The notes under the pieces are model-generated. The model did no database searches and was not told the DNA's origin. It saw only the letters and a list, made by a program, of their open reading frames with translations. A stretch of 64,000 bases of DNA, taken from contig JABVXU010000176.1 in NCBI GenBank assembly GCA_013365365.1, positions 41,380 through 105,379 of the forward strand. The letters are read 5' to 3'. A program made the position numbers and the translations under genes. Shown here in pieces: positions 26,669-38,999 of the stretch (its first letter is position 1; the number at the start of each line of letters is the position of its first letter). Origin of the DNA: Cruorifilaria tuberocauda (taxonomy: Eukaryota > Nematoda > Chromadorea > Rhabditida > Onchocercidae).

Positions 26669-29124
26669 GATATTTGAGGAGAAGGAATCAGCCGAACTGT
26701 ATCGTTAGCTCGAGAGCAATGAATGACGAATCAGAATTCACCTTATTTTATAAAGTTAATATCCTCAATAATTAATAAATTAAATACTCATAATTTTAAA
26801 ATTTGAATATTATAAAGAAAATATAATTAAGCGTATTTCAAATTGAATATTAAGCATTAAACAGAAAAACTTAGGAAAACATACTGTGATTTGATTATTA
26901 TCGCAAAAATGTAAAATTTATTTTGAGTGCATTTTGAAATGATATAATTTGTAATTTAAATTAAAGCAAATATTTCTACAACTACAATAAATTATCATTT
27001 AAAAAAAAATGTTAAATATCGTTATAATAACTTATTTTAACATTTCTATTTTTTATATTTTGTCCTAAATTTCCAAAGTAACGTAATAAAATTTATCGTG
27101 TAATTTACAAAGATAATAAATTATATCAATTAAGGTAATTAAATTTCACTTTATATTAGCGAATTATTATTATTTTGCTCTAAATATTTAAGCAACATTT
27201 CGTATACGCATAAAATCATTGCGCATTAGTTTCAAATGATTTATTAAAATGTTGAAATTGTCGTTAAATCGCATTTTGCATTTATTTCGATTTAAAATCA
27301 TTCAATATTAAAGTTGTTATTGCTGTTGTACAAAATTACTTAATTGAAAAGGTCAAATTCCAAATAATATTGTCGCATAGATTGTCCGATGACCAGCGTC
27401 TTTCAAATGACCTTTTTCATCAATACCGTTCTGACCGATTTTGTAAATAATTTGTCGCTGTAGTCCTTATGAATATTAATATACATATTACACCTGTACA
27501 CATAATACAGATTACTTTCAACTATGGATTAATTCAATGTGTTTTCAGTTTTAAATGATAGGTTTTACCTGATAACCTGATAAGAGATTCATTTAAATTG
27601 AAAATTTCTCAACGCAACTTTCACGAAAAGTTCTTTCAATTCAGAAAAAGAAATCAAAATTTTATTCTTTTTTGATTAATGACTGTAAAAAAAATAATTA
27701 GAATAAAATATATTGTACATATTAGGTTGTACTGAACAAAAAATGATAAGGACTGAAACGGATTTGAAGTAAAAAATTGAATTGAATTAAACTTTTTTAC
27801 AGAAATGGCATTTAAATGCTGAGAAAAATTTGTATCTTATCGATATGATACTTTATGAACTACGATAGGAGGGGTCCTTATCAGTTTATTGGTGATAATT
27901 TTTGTGGAATATAATTCGATTTCTCAATGCTACTTGTTTAAATTTTCTATTATCTTAAACTGGTATATGTAAAGTAAAAGTTATATCATTTCATTTTATC
28001 ACTTCCACTAATTTATCAGTTCTCATTAGGTAAATATTGAACGAGAATTAACCTATCTCTTTACTTTATTATTCATATTAATTAATGCTGTTCTTTGTGA
28101 TATTCGAATTTTAAAATACCAATATTTAATCTTATCAATATCATTATTACCTTGTTTTTTATAATGAAATTTAGGATGCTATGCAATATTTTTTTTTTTA
28201 GTTTCCTTTTCGTACTTAGAAATTAGAATTCCATTTGATCCAAAGATTCCAATATTAATTTTATTGAAATAATTAAAGTAATTTGTGATTTTTCATCTTC
28301 TCAGTGATCTTCACGTAAATTTACGTAAAATTTAATTTCATAAACACAGAAAACTTAGAAAAAGACTAAATCTTTAATTCTTCTGTAGGCATTTCAATTT
28401 TATTTAACAATTACTGGTAATATTGTAGTTAACAAATAAATCTTTTTGTGTAATGAAAAAAGGAATGAGTGATGATATCAATCAAACGATAATTCCACTT
28501 TATACGTTTATCGAAATGTACCGATAAGCTAAAGGTAAAGGTCAAGCTCGGGTGGAGAATTATGACATGAATAGTTAATTAATTGGTGATAGGTTAGATG
28601 GGTAAACGAAGAGATTGGAGGATGAGATTGTAAAACAGAAAAGAGGTAATACGGATTATTACAGCATACCTGTATTTACTCTCCCTCTCCTGTACTCCCT
28701 AATTAAATGGTCATCGGTCGCTGATGACCAATTAGAGTTAAAGAGGGAATGATAGTACCAAATTGATCACATTAAATGTGTTTTAACTTTGTTCAATTGA
28801 TAGTTTATTAGTAAATAAAAGATCTGATATTATCTCATGCAATAATAATTTGAACTGTTTCATATTTGAAAATTTTTTGTTGAAATTAACACCCACCTTT
28901 ACCTGTATTTTACCTGTATTTCCCATCAATCAAACAATCCGCAATATTTAACAATTCGATAAACTGACGGAATTGTTATGTTATTTCATATGGTTTCCCA
29001 CCTATTACGGCAAGTAATAATAATTTAAATATTTGAAATTATTTCATATTATATTCGAAAATGTTACTTTCTTTTTCTCAAATGATAATAACCTTTTCCT
29101 TTTCCTATAACTGTTATTTATCAT
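26669..29124. other. intergenic DNA, presumed 5' flank of the Tudor gene
   Basis: I see no supported exon on either strand. It is A+T-rich apart from a slightly more G+C-rich patch at 28.5-28.8 kb that contains the hairpin listed separately. The first kb left of 27.6 kb is the likely promoter of the leftward Tudor gene, but I recognise no specific site in it. Confidence 0.5.
28696..28748. other. short inverted repeat (hairpin-forming)
   Basis: The arms TGGTCATC and GATGACCA pair perfectly around a 7-base loop (GGTCGCT). The outer arms CTAATT/AATTAG and TCCCT/AGGGA extend the stem with bulges. It stands out from the flanking A+T-rich DNA by base composition. The length and loop do not match a typical pre-miRNA, so it may be a MITE remnant or a structured RNA, or may have no role. 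Confidence 0.4.
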
Positions 29125-29209
29125 CGACAAACGATACGGAATGTTTTGCCATCGGCGAGCAATTTATCTCGGGAAACTCACCGGACGAAACATTCCCAAT
29201 TATTTGTCG
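29125..29209 (+). ncRNA. microRNA-like hairpin, miR-35/-42-like seed
   Basis: An 85-nt hairpin. The 5' arm CGACAAACGATACGGAATGTTT pairs with a 3' arm reading (reverse complement) CGACAAATAATTGGGAATGTTT, with only two to four mismatches. Pairing then continues through GCC..CGGCGAG against CTC..CCGG to a terminal loop of about 9 nt. A 22-nt 3p product would cover 29178-29199 and begin TCACCGGACG. Positions 2-7 of that product (CACCGG) equal the core of the nematode miR-35/miR-42 seed, and in that family too the mature strand is the 3' arm. Position 8 is A instead of G. It stands alone in a gene-poor region and is locally G+C-rich. Family assignment is inference; hairpin geometry is seen directly. 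The plus strand is preferred because of the seed. Confidence 0.5.
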
Positions 29210-32200
29210 TCAATTTTTCCAAAATGTTTAAAAAGATTAAAAAAATTTAGATCGATTTGAAATTATTTAAATATTCTTTCAGTTTTTTTTCTCATTCTTT
29301 TTCATTGCATGAAACAATTTTGAAGCTTTAAATTTTTTACGGAAAAAAATTCTCAAAGATTTTTTGATACGAGAAATTCCGACGAATTATTCTCATTCAA
29401 ACCATTCATTTATCAGTTATCAGTTAGCCCCTTATCAGGTTTAAAACCAAATACCATTCTGGATGTTTCTTTCAGTCATATGTCAAATTTGCAAATCTTA
29501 CGACTAGAGGAACATTCAGCATTGGTTATGGTTTATTCAAGCCATCATTTTAATTAATCAAAAAATATACAAAAGAAAAGGTAAAATTAAATTTTAATAT
29601 AATTTATACAAATTATATATTTATTGAACACATAGATATGATAATGCTTTACTTCTTGTTTACTTTATCAGTCATTCATTTATTCATTTGATTTTATTTG
29701 GTAAATAAACAAAGTTATCTATCTGATTGATTATATTTATATATTTTTTGCTCAAAAAGATTCGAATAATTTATTTTGCGTTTAAACGTATTTATGTTAG
29801 CATTACTTACTTGAATTACCTGAGAAGAATGAAAAATAATCGTTTCGTGGAAGTTTAATTTAAAGTTAAAGCGTTTGAGAATTGAAAAGTTAAATGACTG
29901 CTCATTTAATGAAATTGATAAAAAATTTAATTATTATTAAATCATAGAATTTCGAATAAATTCTAGAAAATTTTTCATCTGCAAAGATGAAAATATTCAC
30001 TGAAGAAATTTTGATATTCAATTATTGCTTTAGAAAAAATTATCAGGAATCTCATAGAATCATTACCAGGCTTATTTTACCAATAATGCCAAAATAGTTA
30101 TCGGTGAAAAGACGATTATACCATTTTAAATCGCGTATTTTGAAAGTGCTGTTATTGAAATTTTGATCGATCAATGATATATACATATATATCTATTTGA
30201 AGTGAATAATGAATTTTCCGGAAATAAAATTAAATATTTTTAAAGGATCTATATAAAACATATGAAACTGCAGAACAGACTTAATGGAATTCAAAATAAG
30301 AATGAAAAATTATGATCTATTTTGAAAATATTAATAGTAACGTAAATTGTAAACGAAGGATTATAGAAGAGATTAGAAAAGAAAGATAAAAAATTATGTA
30401 TCACTTAACAAATATTTGGCAAATTTAGTTTTGTTTTAACTTCTACGAAAAGTTGTAATTTATTTGATTAAATGACAACATAAACGAAATTTCATGCATT
30501 AATTAAATTAATTATTAATTAGTTACCTGATCAAATTTCACATTATGAACGAAGCATACTGGAGAATAATAAAATAAAAAAATGTGAACTTTATTAACAA
30601 ATTGAAGAAAACGCGAAGAAAAATTGATCGAAATGAAAATGTAATATTTCAGGTGTAAGTTGTTAATATGTAATAAAAAAGAAAATAAATATATTTATAT
30701 CAGATCTATTTCCGTTTTCTTCCTAACCTGTTCCGGAATCGACATTATATGCCTTGTTATTCATTTCTTTATGTAAACTTGCTGAAATCCCACATATATA
30801 TTCAAAATAATTGCTACATCGGATTCCGGAATTCTGAATGAACAGTTTTTAATCCGTTTTAATTGAATGCCAAATTTGTAAAATTTTGCAATCGCCCTCA
30901 GTTTACAATCCACAAAACAATGAGAGTTGGAAATATTTCAAATTAATATCTGTAAATAAAGGTAATAACGAGTTAAAATAATGCAAAGTGATTTCACTAA
31001 AGAATTTTAAAATATAAAAAGACTGTCTTTCATCAATAAAGTAATATCGGTTTCTGATTTGGAAAATTTCGAATTTATGATATCACGACAAGGCTAATTA
31101 ATTGAGATATGCTGGAATGGTATCATCTGGTGTAAGAATGATGAAAATATTGATTATTTTTGGGATATTGAAAAGGCGACAATCTTTTTTCACTTAGTGA
31201 TCAAAAATTTAATACCAACAAAACACGTCATCAGATTAATCAAAGATAAAAACTAAAATCTAATTGATAAGAACGGTGGAGAATCCCTGATTTGAGTGAT
31301 ATTTTTAAATTCAGTTAAGTAAACTTTTATCATAATTTATCATCGAAGATATCATCGTATAGCATGGTTTAGAATCATAAATTATTAAATTTTAAAAATG
31401 AAGGTGTATGTTTGTAGAATGAAGTTTCATCTACAGTTTTGTAAAGTTTATCATTGCTGTTAGCTTTTATCGCTGTAAAGTATTTCGCAACCGTTTAGTT
31501 TATTAACAGAAACTTAAAAGAATATCCCAGCATTGATAAATCTTGATAAATCTCTTATCTGAAAGCATAATAGCGCTTCAGGGTAATTGAAACAAAATCA
31601 GCAGCTCTGCCCAATTATACCCAACATCTGAAGTATTATCTAAGATGATTATTTGTGATTGCAAATTTTGGAAGAGCAATGACGACGACGTCAGTGACGT
31701 GATTTGCGTCTGAAAGTAAATATGACACTCTTCCCGCTGTTTCATAGATTGTCATTACTTTTTATCAGTTATATTGATCATCAGATCATCTTATTGTATC
31801 ATCTTTCAATTCCTCATGGATTCTTTTTTATGCTTGTAATATATTGTTGCTAGGTTAATTATTCATGTGCAATATTCTTACTTCATTATTTTCAACTCGC
31901 TTTTACTGTTAATTTAAATGTTAGGAGTCATAAACTAAAGAATCATTGTAAATTTCATCCCATTACTAAGCCTAAAGTTTATTAAATAAGTTATGAGAGT
32001 ATATATAACAGTAATATCGATTATTTCGCTAATATCATTTATCAAATATGACAATAAAAGTGATAAGATATGTCAAGCAATTGTTGGGATTTCATTGGCT
32101 GATTGAAATTTTGGATAAAATGAGATTTGAATTTGTTTTAAAGAATTTTATCAATTCGTTAAAAGAAACAAGCGTAAGTTCGGAAATATAATTACGTGTT

Positions 32201-34625
32201 ATATCATGCATTCAGGTATGAAACGACCGCGATTCTCGATGATGGATTCTGGGAGTGATAGATGAGATAAAGACAGGAAGCTACTTTGTCATTTTACAAT
32301 AATAAGTTGTGAAAGTTAAAAAATTGATTAATGATTAATCGATTTCTGTGTATTGATTGCAAAAGATTATTTCAATTATTAATTTCTTCTAATCATTTAA
32401 ATTTAAACAATTAAATTTCTTATTTTTCGAGTTTTCTACTAATTACTTTCTACTAACTTATACTAAGACGTCTTTTATAATTTTGGTATTTTTTGCTTAT
32501 TTTAATATATTTTGGAAAAAGAACGTCTCATACACTATGTTTATGCCATTGCATTTCTCTTAGATTAATTTTATAATTCATTGCCACTTCTGAATTCTTT
32601 TCAGTAAAATTGATAACAAGTACTACTTATGCTTGAGATAAGAGCGCTAATACATGATAAAGTTTCTAAGATTTTAAAATGTTTAAATTTATAGCATTTA
32701 ATTGTATTTATTTTAATTTATTCATTTGAATATCTTGTATTGAATTTTTGAAAATTATCAACTGACCTATGTTATTGTTATTGTAATATCATTCCAAACG
32801 GATATTTCATTGTAATTCAAAGCTTATCAACGTGAAAAATACATTTCCAAATTATCTATACGCTTCAATTTACTTCATAATTACTGCTATTTTCTTACTT
32901 CAGCATAATCCATTTAGGCTTGTGAAATTAATTCCTTCATATATTTTAACAAACTTTATATTCCTACTAACTTTTATTGCATGCATTTTTACAAATATTA
33001 CTTAAAATCTTTTTAAATTAACTTATTGTACTTGTCTAAATTCATTTTTCATTTATTAAATTCATTTTTTTTTTGGAATTTATTATATAGTTTGCAGTTA
33101 TCTATCCATGCTTTTATATAAGTTTTATGTAAGTAAACAATGCCCTTATTTCATATTTTTTCTTCAAGTTATTATTATTTTATAATAATTACTTTTTTTC
33201 AATTTTTTTTTGCCCGTACTTTCATTAATTTTAATTACTCATTACGCAGTTTTTTTTTCACAATTACTGCATGCAATCTTTCATACTTTCATTTTTTCTC
33301 TTATTTAATTTCATTTACGTTTTGTAAAAGTTTCTTGTAGTATTTATTTATTACTAAAATAATTCATCAAATGCTTATCTTATCAATTTGATATTTCAAA
33401 ATTATTCAATTAAAAAATTTTTTTAAATGATCTTACAGTAACTAAAAGTTACAGAATCTTTATTATACGTTTTTTTCGCATGAATTTATACTTTTTCCTA
33501 TTACAGATTTTACTCTGTATTTTCATTATTCCAAGAACATAAAAAGTTTATTAGTTTCATTCCATACAGTTCTGTAAGTATAAACTTTATTTATTGCATG
33601 CAAGAGAGTAATTGATGATATTTTGTATCAATAGAACTAAATTCCTATGTAATTAGAAATGGCAAGAAATTTGAACTTACCTTACTTAGCTAATATATTG
33701 TGCACGCATTTCACCACGGTAAAAAGCGTAGTTAAATTTTAATTTTCATTCCTTCATTTTCTTCTCCCTTTTTTTGACCTTTACATTTTCCATGTTCATT
33801 ATTTAACTTTATTGATTGCATTTCTGTATTTTTCTAATGCTAATTTCACTTGACGTATACTTCAATACTTATATTTCGTGCACACGCTTCTTGATAACTT
33901 TATTCATTCGAAACAATTAGAGAATTAATGGTATTAAAAAAAAAAAAACTTACTTATCATAGCATGGATTTCGCGTGTCAAGTTTATTTCTTTCCATCCT
34001 TAACTACGCATCCAAGTGTTTCGTATTATTAAAAAGTATTGGTAAACAATATCTAAAAAACATTTAAATTAATTCCCTTTTGCTCTCGAAAAGAAAAATA
34101 TTGCTAAATTTGTCACCACCTGTGGCAGATGTTTTTTTTATTGAATAATTTATTGAAGAAGCTTTTCAATCATTTCGATTAACATCATTTAAATTTATTG
34201 ATCAGAGTATTTCGACTATAAAATGTGCAAAATTGTTTAACTAATTTAAATTAAAGTATATTCGCCTTGCTGTTGCGATCTTCTCGATTCATTCATTTGA
34301 ATTTAGTGAAAAAATTGCAAAAGAAATGATAAATAGTGATAAGATAATGATTAAAAGATGAATATAAAAGTTAGAGGATTGGTTCCTTAATGCTTAATGA
34401 TCAATATGAGAATTGAAGAAAAGACAAAAGAGAATTTTGCTTTCTGCTCGATGAATTTCCTCAACGATTGATTTATTGATCAATAGATTTGCGATTTTTG
34501 GATCAATTTTTATGATCAACATTCTGAGACGCTTACTTTCTGTATTCAGATTATTTAATATGCTAAACGAGTAATCTCTTTAATATAAATCTTTGTCATA
34601 CTTCGAAATACTTAAGTGCTTGCGA
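29210..34625. other. gene-poor DNA between the two miRNA-like hairpins
   Basis: I see no supported exon on either strand in 5.4 kb. The DNA is A+T-rich with frequent TTATCA/TGATAA and T-rich stretches (33.0-33.4 kb). These give a Phe/Tyr/Ile-rich open frame at about 33.14-33.34 kb that I regard as chance. Confidence 0.5.
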
Positions 34626-34695
34626 CAGCAGTTGTATCGGCTGTGATCTGTTGTTTTGATTATATTCCATATCACAGACCCGATGCAGCAAGCTG
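34626..34695 (+). ncRNA. microRNA gene candidate, miR-2/miR-43 (K-box) family
   Basis: A 70-nt hairpin. The 3' arm contains TATCACAGACCCGATGCAGC (34670-34689), which starts with TATCACAG, the miR-2/-13/-43 family 5' end (seed ATCACAG). The 5' arm CAGCAGTTGTATCGGCTGTGAT pairs with it: CAGC/GCTG, ATCGG/CCGAT and CTGTGAT/ATCACAG are perfect, joined by G-T wobbles, a 1/2-nt internal loop and a 2-nt bulge. The loop is about 23 nt. A 22-nt mature product at 34670-34691 would leave a normal 3p/5p duplex. miR-2-family products silence mRNAs that carry K-box sites (TGTGAT). No miR-71, its frequent cluster partner in other animals, is visible nearby. Fold and seed are seen directly; expression is not shown. 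Confidence 0.72.
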
Positions 34696-35430
34696 TACTT
34701 ATGCCACATACTGCGATTTATCGATCCAAATTGATCGCTACTATTAATATGGTCGAATGCGGTCGAATTTCAGAAAATGGTTTGTATTTCAAAGAAATTA
34801 TTTCCTACATTATATTTTAAATTAAATTTAGTATACAGCTGAAAAACATCGATCACTTCATGCTGAAATATTACTATCATGAGAGAGAATGTTCATTTCA
34901 ATCAAATTCACTTAGTTCAGTAACATGTGATTGTTTGTTTGATTGAATAACATTATTTAAATACTTACTGATTTGATGAAGTTATTATTTATCATAAATT
35001 CTAAGCTGAAAAAGACAAACAAAATAACATACAAGTAATTGTATCAGTGCAATTCTCAAAGAACAGTAAGTGCAAATGAAGAATTCGTCATCCCGTGGAG
35101 AATTCCGAAATTCAATCAGCAAGGCGTGAAATTGAAGCTATAGGAAATCATTTAGTTAACCGATTCTAATCAAATCACGGTATGCTTTATGATAATTTGA
35201 AAATTTTTTTGAAAGCTTTTCATTCATTCTTAAAATTTCTTCCGGCAAATTAGCGACTTTTCGATCATTTTGACAAGTCATTTTCAATATTAAAGCTAAA
35301 GTTTTGTTGCAATTTGATGAGAATTAAGATAGAATTTAAAATTATGTCTACAATAACTATTAAAACTGGAACATTTGAATAGTTTTTACAGAATCATCGA
35401 CGGATATTTATGCAATACAAGCAAATCCAA
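34696..35430. other. intergenic DNA between the miRNA candidate and a foldback element
   Basis: I see no supported gene. A stretch near 35075-35165 has some codon-like character on the plus strand (EEFVIPWRIP-like) interrupted by stops. It may be an older fringe of the neighbouring transposable-element debris. Confidence 0.35.
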
Positions 35431-35588
35431 CACTAACCAGTTTCTTTATTCTAGCTAACTTCAAAACTTCTCTAGGAATCTTAAGGTCTTTAATATTACT
35501 AAGTTATGGTTCAATATTAGTAATATTAAATGACCCTAAAATTCCTAGAGGACTTTAGAAGTTTGCTAGAATAAAGAAACTGATTAGA
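35431..35588. mobile_element. foldback / MITE-like inverted repeat
   Basis: Two arms of about 72 bp (35431-35502 and 35517-35588) are imperfect reverse complements. Roughly 85-88% match, with only 1-nt gaps, around a 14-base loop. Both arms share the internal blocks AGTTTCTTTATTCTAGC and CTCTAGGAAT and the inner end AATATTACTAA. I see no clear target-site duplication. It abuts the start of the retroelement remnant at about 35.6 kb. It may be a small foldback transposon or a palindromic duplication. A long hairpin RNA (siRNA source) is an alternative reading. Confidence 0.65.
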
Positions 35589-35604
35589 GGAAATGATAAC
35601 CAAA

Positions 35605-36600
35605 TAATAAGTGCTCTAACTGAAATGCCAAAGAAAAAAGTACTTAACAGACTAGTTAACCTGTTGTACCCACTGGAAATAACCGAAGAAATTCGATGAG
35701 AACAAATTTCATCGGAACAAACAAAGGAAATTGAATCTCAGCAAGCACCGTTAGCTATTAGAACAAGTCAAATTCAATTACAAATAGCTTGATTTCATTC
35801 TCAATCATACTTCTTTCTTCAACACAAGCAAATGAAAATTGTAAGTGGGATTCTGGTATCTCAATGAATATCCTGGACAAAACGATTTGTAATTTAACCA
35901 ATGAAAGTCTTCTGGCCACAAGAAAGATTACAATACTCATCGAAAAATCTCTGCAGTGAAGTGCAGTAACATAACCGGAAAGAACAGTATGTACTCAAGC
36001 ATTTTTCAGATTTTCGTTAAAGGATGAAACAATAATTCAACTTATAACATCAGATAACTCTATCAAATTAAATAAATTAAAGGATACGAAGGTAAGTTAA
36101 TTCAAACTGCACCAAACAGATGGAAACGAACAACCAATTTGCAATACATACATAGTTAGCTTGGAACAAAATGTCAACCGACGTCTGATCACTGGAAACA
36201 TTCACCTGTATGATGAAAAAGGTTTGGTTTCTGATTTGAAAAATGCTGAATATTGCTCTAAACAAACTGGAGAATGTCAAATTCAGACAAGTATTATTAT
36301 ATGGGATCCACAAAAGGCGATAAATCAATGTTTATACAAAACTGTAGAAGATATGAGTAGGAATTTGCAAGAATTACATAATCGTAGATGAACTACAAGC
36401 GTCGTTTCCTTTTAAAAATTCTTGCCAATTCTGAAAAATTCAAATTTACCAATAAATTGAATGATTGCTTATATGAACCAACACCGCTTGATCTTGAGAA
36501 TTTGTTGAAAAAAGAAATTTCCAGCACCGATGGAAGTAACAACCGCGAATTCCTTATTCAAATAGCAACCATCACACCTATTTCAGCCGGAAATTAGCCA
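35605..36600 (+). pseudogene. decayed 3' part of a BEL/Pao-type retroelement (pol end plus env-like ORF)
   Basis: At about 35611-35700 the plus strand encodes RLVNLLYPLEI followed shortly by a stop. This matches the typical C-terminal end of BEL/Pao integrases (R-P-x-N-L-L-Y-P-L-E). A second frame begins near 35789 with a hydrophobic leader and a Cys-Lys-Trp motif, typical of the env-like ORF that follows pol in some nematode Pao elements. It continues, broken by frameshifts and stops, through 36161-36391 (Cys-containing ectodomain-like segment) and 36388-36597. No reverse transcriptase, protease or integrase core is present in the window, so this is a 3' fragment. It cannot move by itself. 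The neighbouring repeat at 36641-36932 might be its 3' LTR remnant. Confidence 0.6.
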
Positions 36601-36640
36601 CATGTTCAAAGTTGAAAAAAGATAATTCTGATTCCTAAAT

Positions 36641-36932
36641 AACAATACGCACTTAATGAAATTTAAAAGATAGTTCGAGGGGATCACCCGATAAGCTTTC
36701 TTGCTAATTGTCAAACAATCGTGCCTATAAATGCTTGTGCAGATGGGAGTGATAATTAAGTATAGTAATAATTTAGCATAACAATAAATTAATAGCAATC
36801 ACTATTTAATCCCGTTGAATAATTTTATTTTAGCTATTGTATTGCATTATGGAAAATAATTTGTGCAAATGATTGGTAAGATTTTTTGTAAAATTTCATT
36901 TCATTTCGTTTCAATTTTTTTTAGAAAGCAAT
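36641..36932. repeat. diverged direct repeat, copy 1 (LTR remnant?)
   Basis: Copy 1 of a ~300 bp sequence found again at 38279-38586. The shared blocks occur in the same order: ACCCGATAA, then TGCCTATAAATGCTTG, then AATAAATTAATA, then AATAATTT.TGCAAATGATTG, then a T-rich end. Identity by eye is about 70-75%. It starts just after the last retroelement ORF and carries a TATA-like box (CCTATAAATGC), so a 3' LTR relic is possible but unproven. Confidence 0.6.
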
Positions 36933-37194
36933 TTATATAAACTTTTTTTGCACAAAAAAATGTTAGCAATAATTCAGGCATAATAGATTGCTTAAAGTAA
37001 TAACAATGAAAAAGCTAATAAAAATTATAAGTGAATAATCAAATTGCAAGAATTCAATTAATAAAATTAAATGCGCTTAACTGTTCCTCCTTAAACATTT
37101 GTTCATGAATTTCTTTCAAAATGAAAAAATGAATTAGCTCTGGTTGCATCAAGAAGCTATTTCTCACTATTATCAGCTTGCATGTGACGATTCA

Positions 37195-37740
<546 letters not shown>

Positions 37741-38278
37741 ATCAAATAATTGTGCAGCTTCTCTTTAATGAATGAACGTTGTACTCCTATTAGTCTCGTT
37801 TTTGGTTTCGATAAATCCGTTTGTGCTTTCTGAAATTGTTCATTTTATCGAAGATCATAAATTTGGAGCTTTCGAAATATTACAGTTTAGCCTTTAACTG
37901 TAATTTACTGTAGTTTGACTATATAGTTGGATGAAGTGAAAGAGAAGGAAATAGATGAAATTTCGCGCCAATTCTGAAAAATATTCAAGCTTACCAGCAG
38001 TAACTTTGAAGCGCTCAAGTGGATGAGTTTTTATGATTGGCGTTCGTATAGCAAATATTGTATTAGCAATGACTGCGCGATTATTTTCTTCCCGGTGTTA
38101 GAATTTTTTTTTTCAAATTAAAGATCACTTCTTACAGGTAACTGTTTGGAAGCTATACTAAAGATAATTTTGATTTCGAAAAAAAAGTGATTATTTATAC
38201 GCTTATAGAAGTTTGAAAATTTTTCATATAATGTGAAATGCTGGAAAGAGAGAGGTATTCTTTGTAAAAATCAATGAG

Positions 38279-38586
38279 CTAATACTTAGTAAATGAAATC
38301 GAATAGAAGTAAATGAAAAATTGAGAATCTGATAAAGGTTACCCGATAACCTTCTTTGAGAACTGTTAAATGGTCATGCCTATAAATGCTTGCTCAGATG
38401 AAAATGATAAACAACGTCCACTGATAACCTACATATAATAATAAATTAATAATATTCGCTGCTTAATCTTTCATATAGAATAATTTCAATTTAATTATTG
38501 TACTGCACTGTGAAAAATAATTTATGCAAATGATTGACAACAATTTTTTCAGAATTTCATCCAATTTCATTGCAATTTTTTCAAGC
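38279..38586. repeat. diverged direct repeat, copy 2
   Basis: The second copy of the repeat at 36641-36932, in the same orientation and about 1.64 kb downstream, with the zinc-finger relic between the two copies. TGCCTATAAATGCTTG and ATGCAAATGATTGA are its best preserved blocks. It may be a solo LTR or half of an old duplication. Confidence 0.6.
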
Positions 38587-38841
38587 ATTATTCTATAAAA
38601 TCTAAAACGAAACAAATTTCACCATAATTCAACTTACAACAGAAAATAAATTCTACAAAGCTAACTTTTTTTGAACCGTACGATAACAAATTTTTTGTAT
38701 TCCAGAATCTGATCTAAATGTTTTCATAGCATCCCCACAGGTCCCTGGTTTGCTAGATGTTTGGGAGATTTCAGTGCTTGGCGGCGGGGGTTGACATTTA
38801 GGGTTTTTGATTGCGTAATGTTTTTTTCATCTGCGGCACAT

Positions 38842-38853
38842 GATCACGTGATC
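38842..38853. promoter_or_regulatory. perfect 12-bp palindrome with an E-box (GATCACGTGATC)
   Basis: A perfect palindrome centred on CACGTG, about 150 bp upstream of the inferred ATG at 39000. The core TCACGTGA matches sites of bHLH factors such as the HLH-30/TFEB, MXL and MDL class. It is the only such palindrome I noticed and lies in a locally G+C-richer patch, which suggests a promoter. The binding factor is inference. Confidence 0.4.
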
Positions 38854-38999
38854 TCTTTTCACTTATGTGCTCTATTTTAGGAAATATATTTCAGTCAAAT
38901 TTCGCTGATTTCTCTCGCTTACTAAATTTCATAACTGGTGTAGCTAGCATACTTCTCTTTCAGACCTCACCAATTGAACTGCTTGACAATTATCGCAGA

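Noticed and set aside
33140..33340. Phe/Tyr/Ser-rich plus-strand frame
   Set aside because: Composition is what T-rich DNA gives by chance; no splice or start context.
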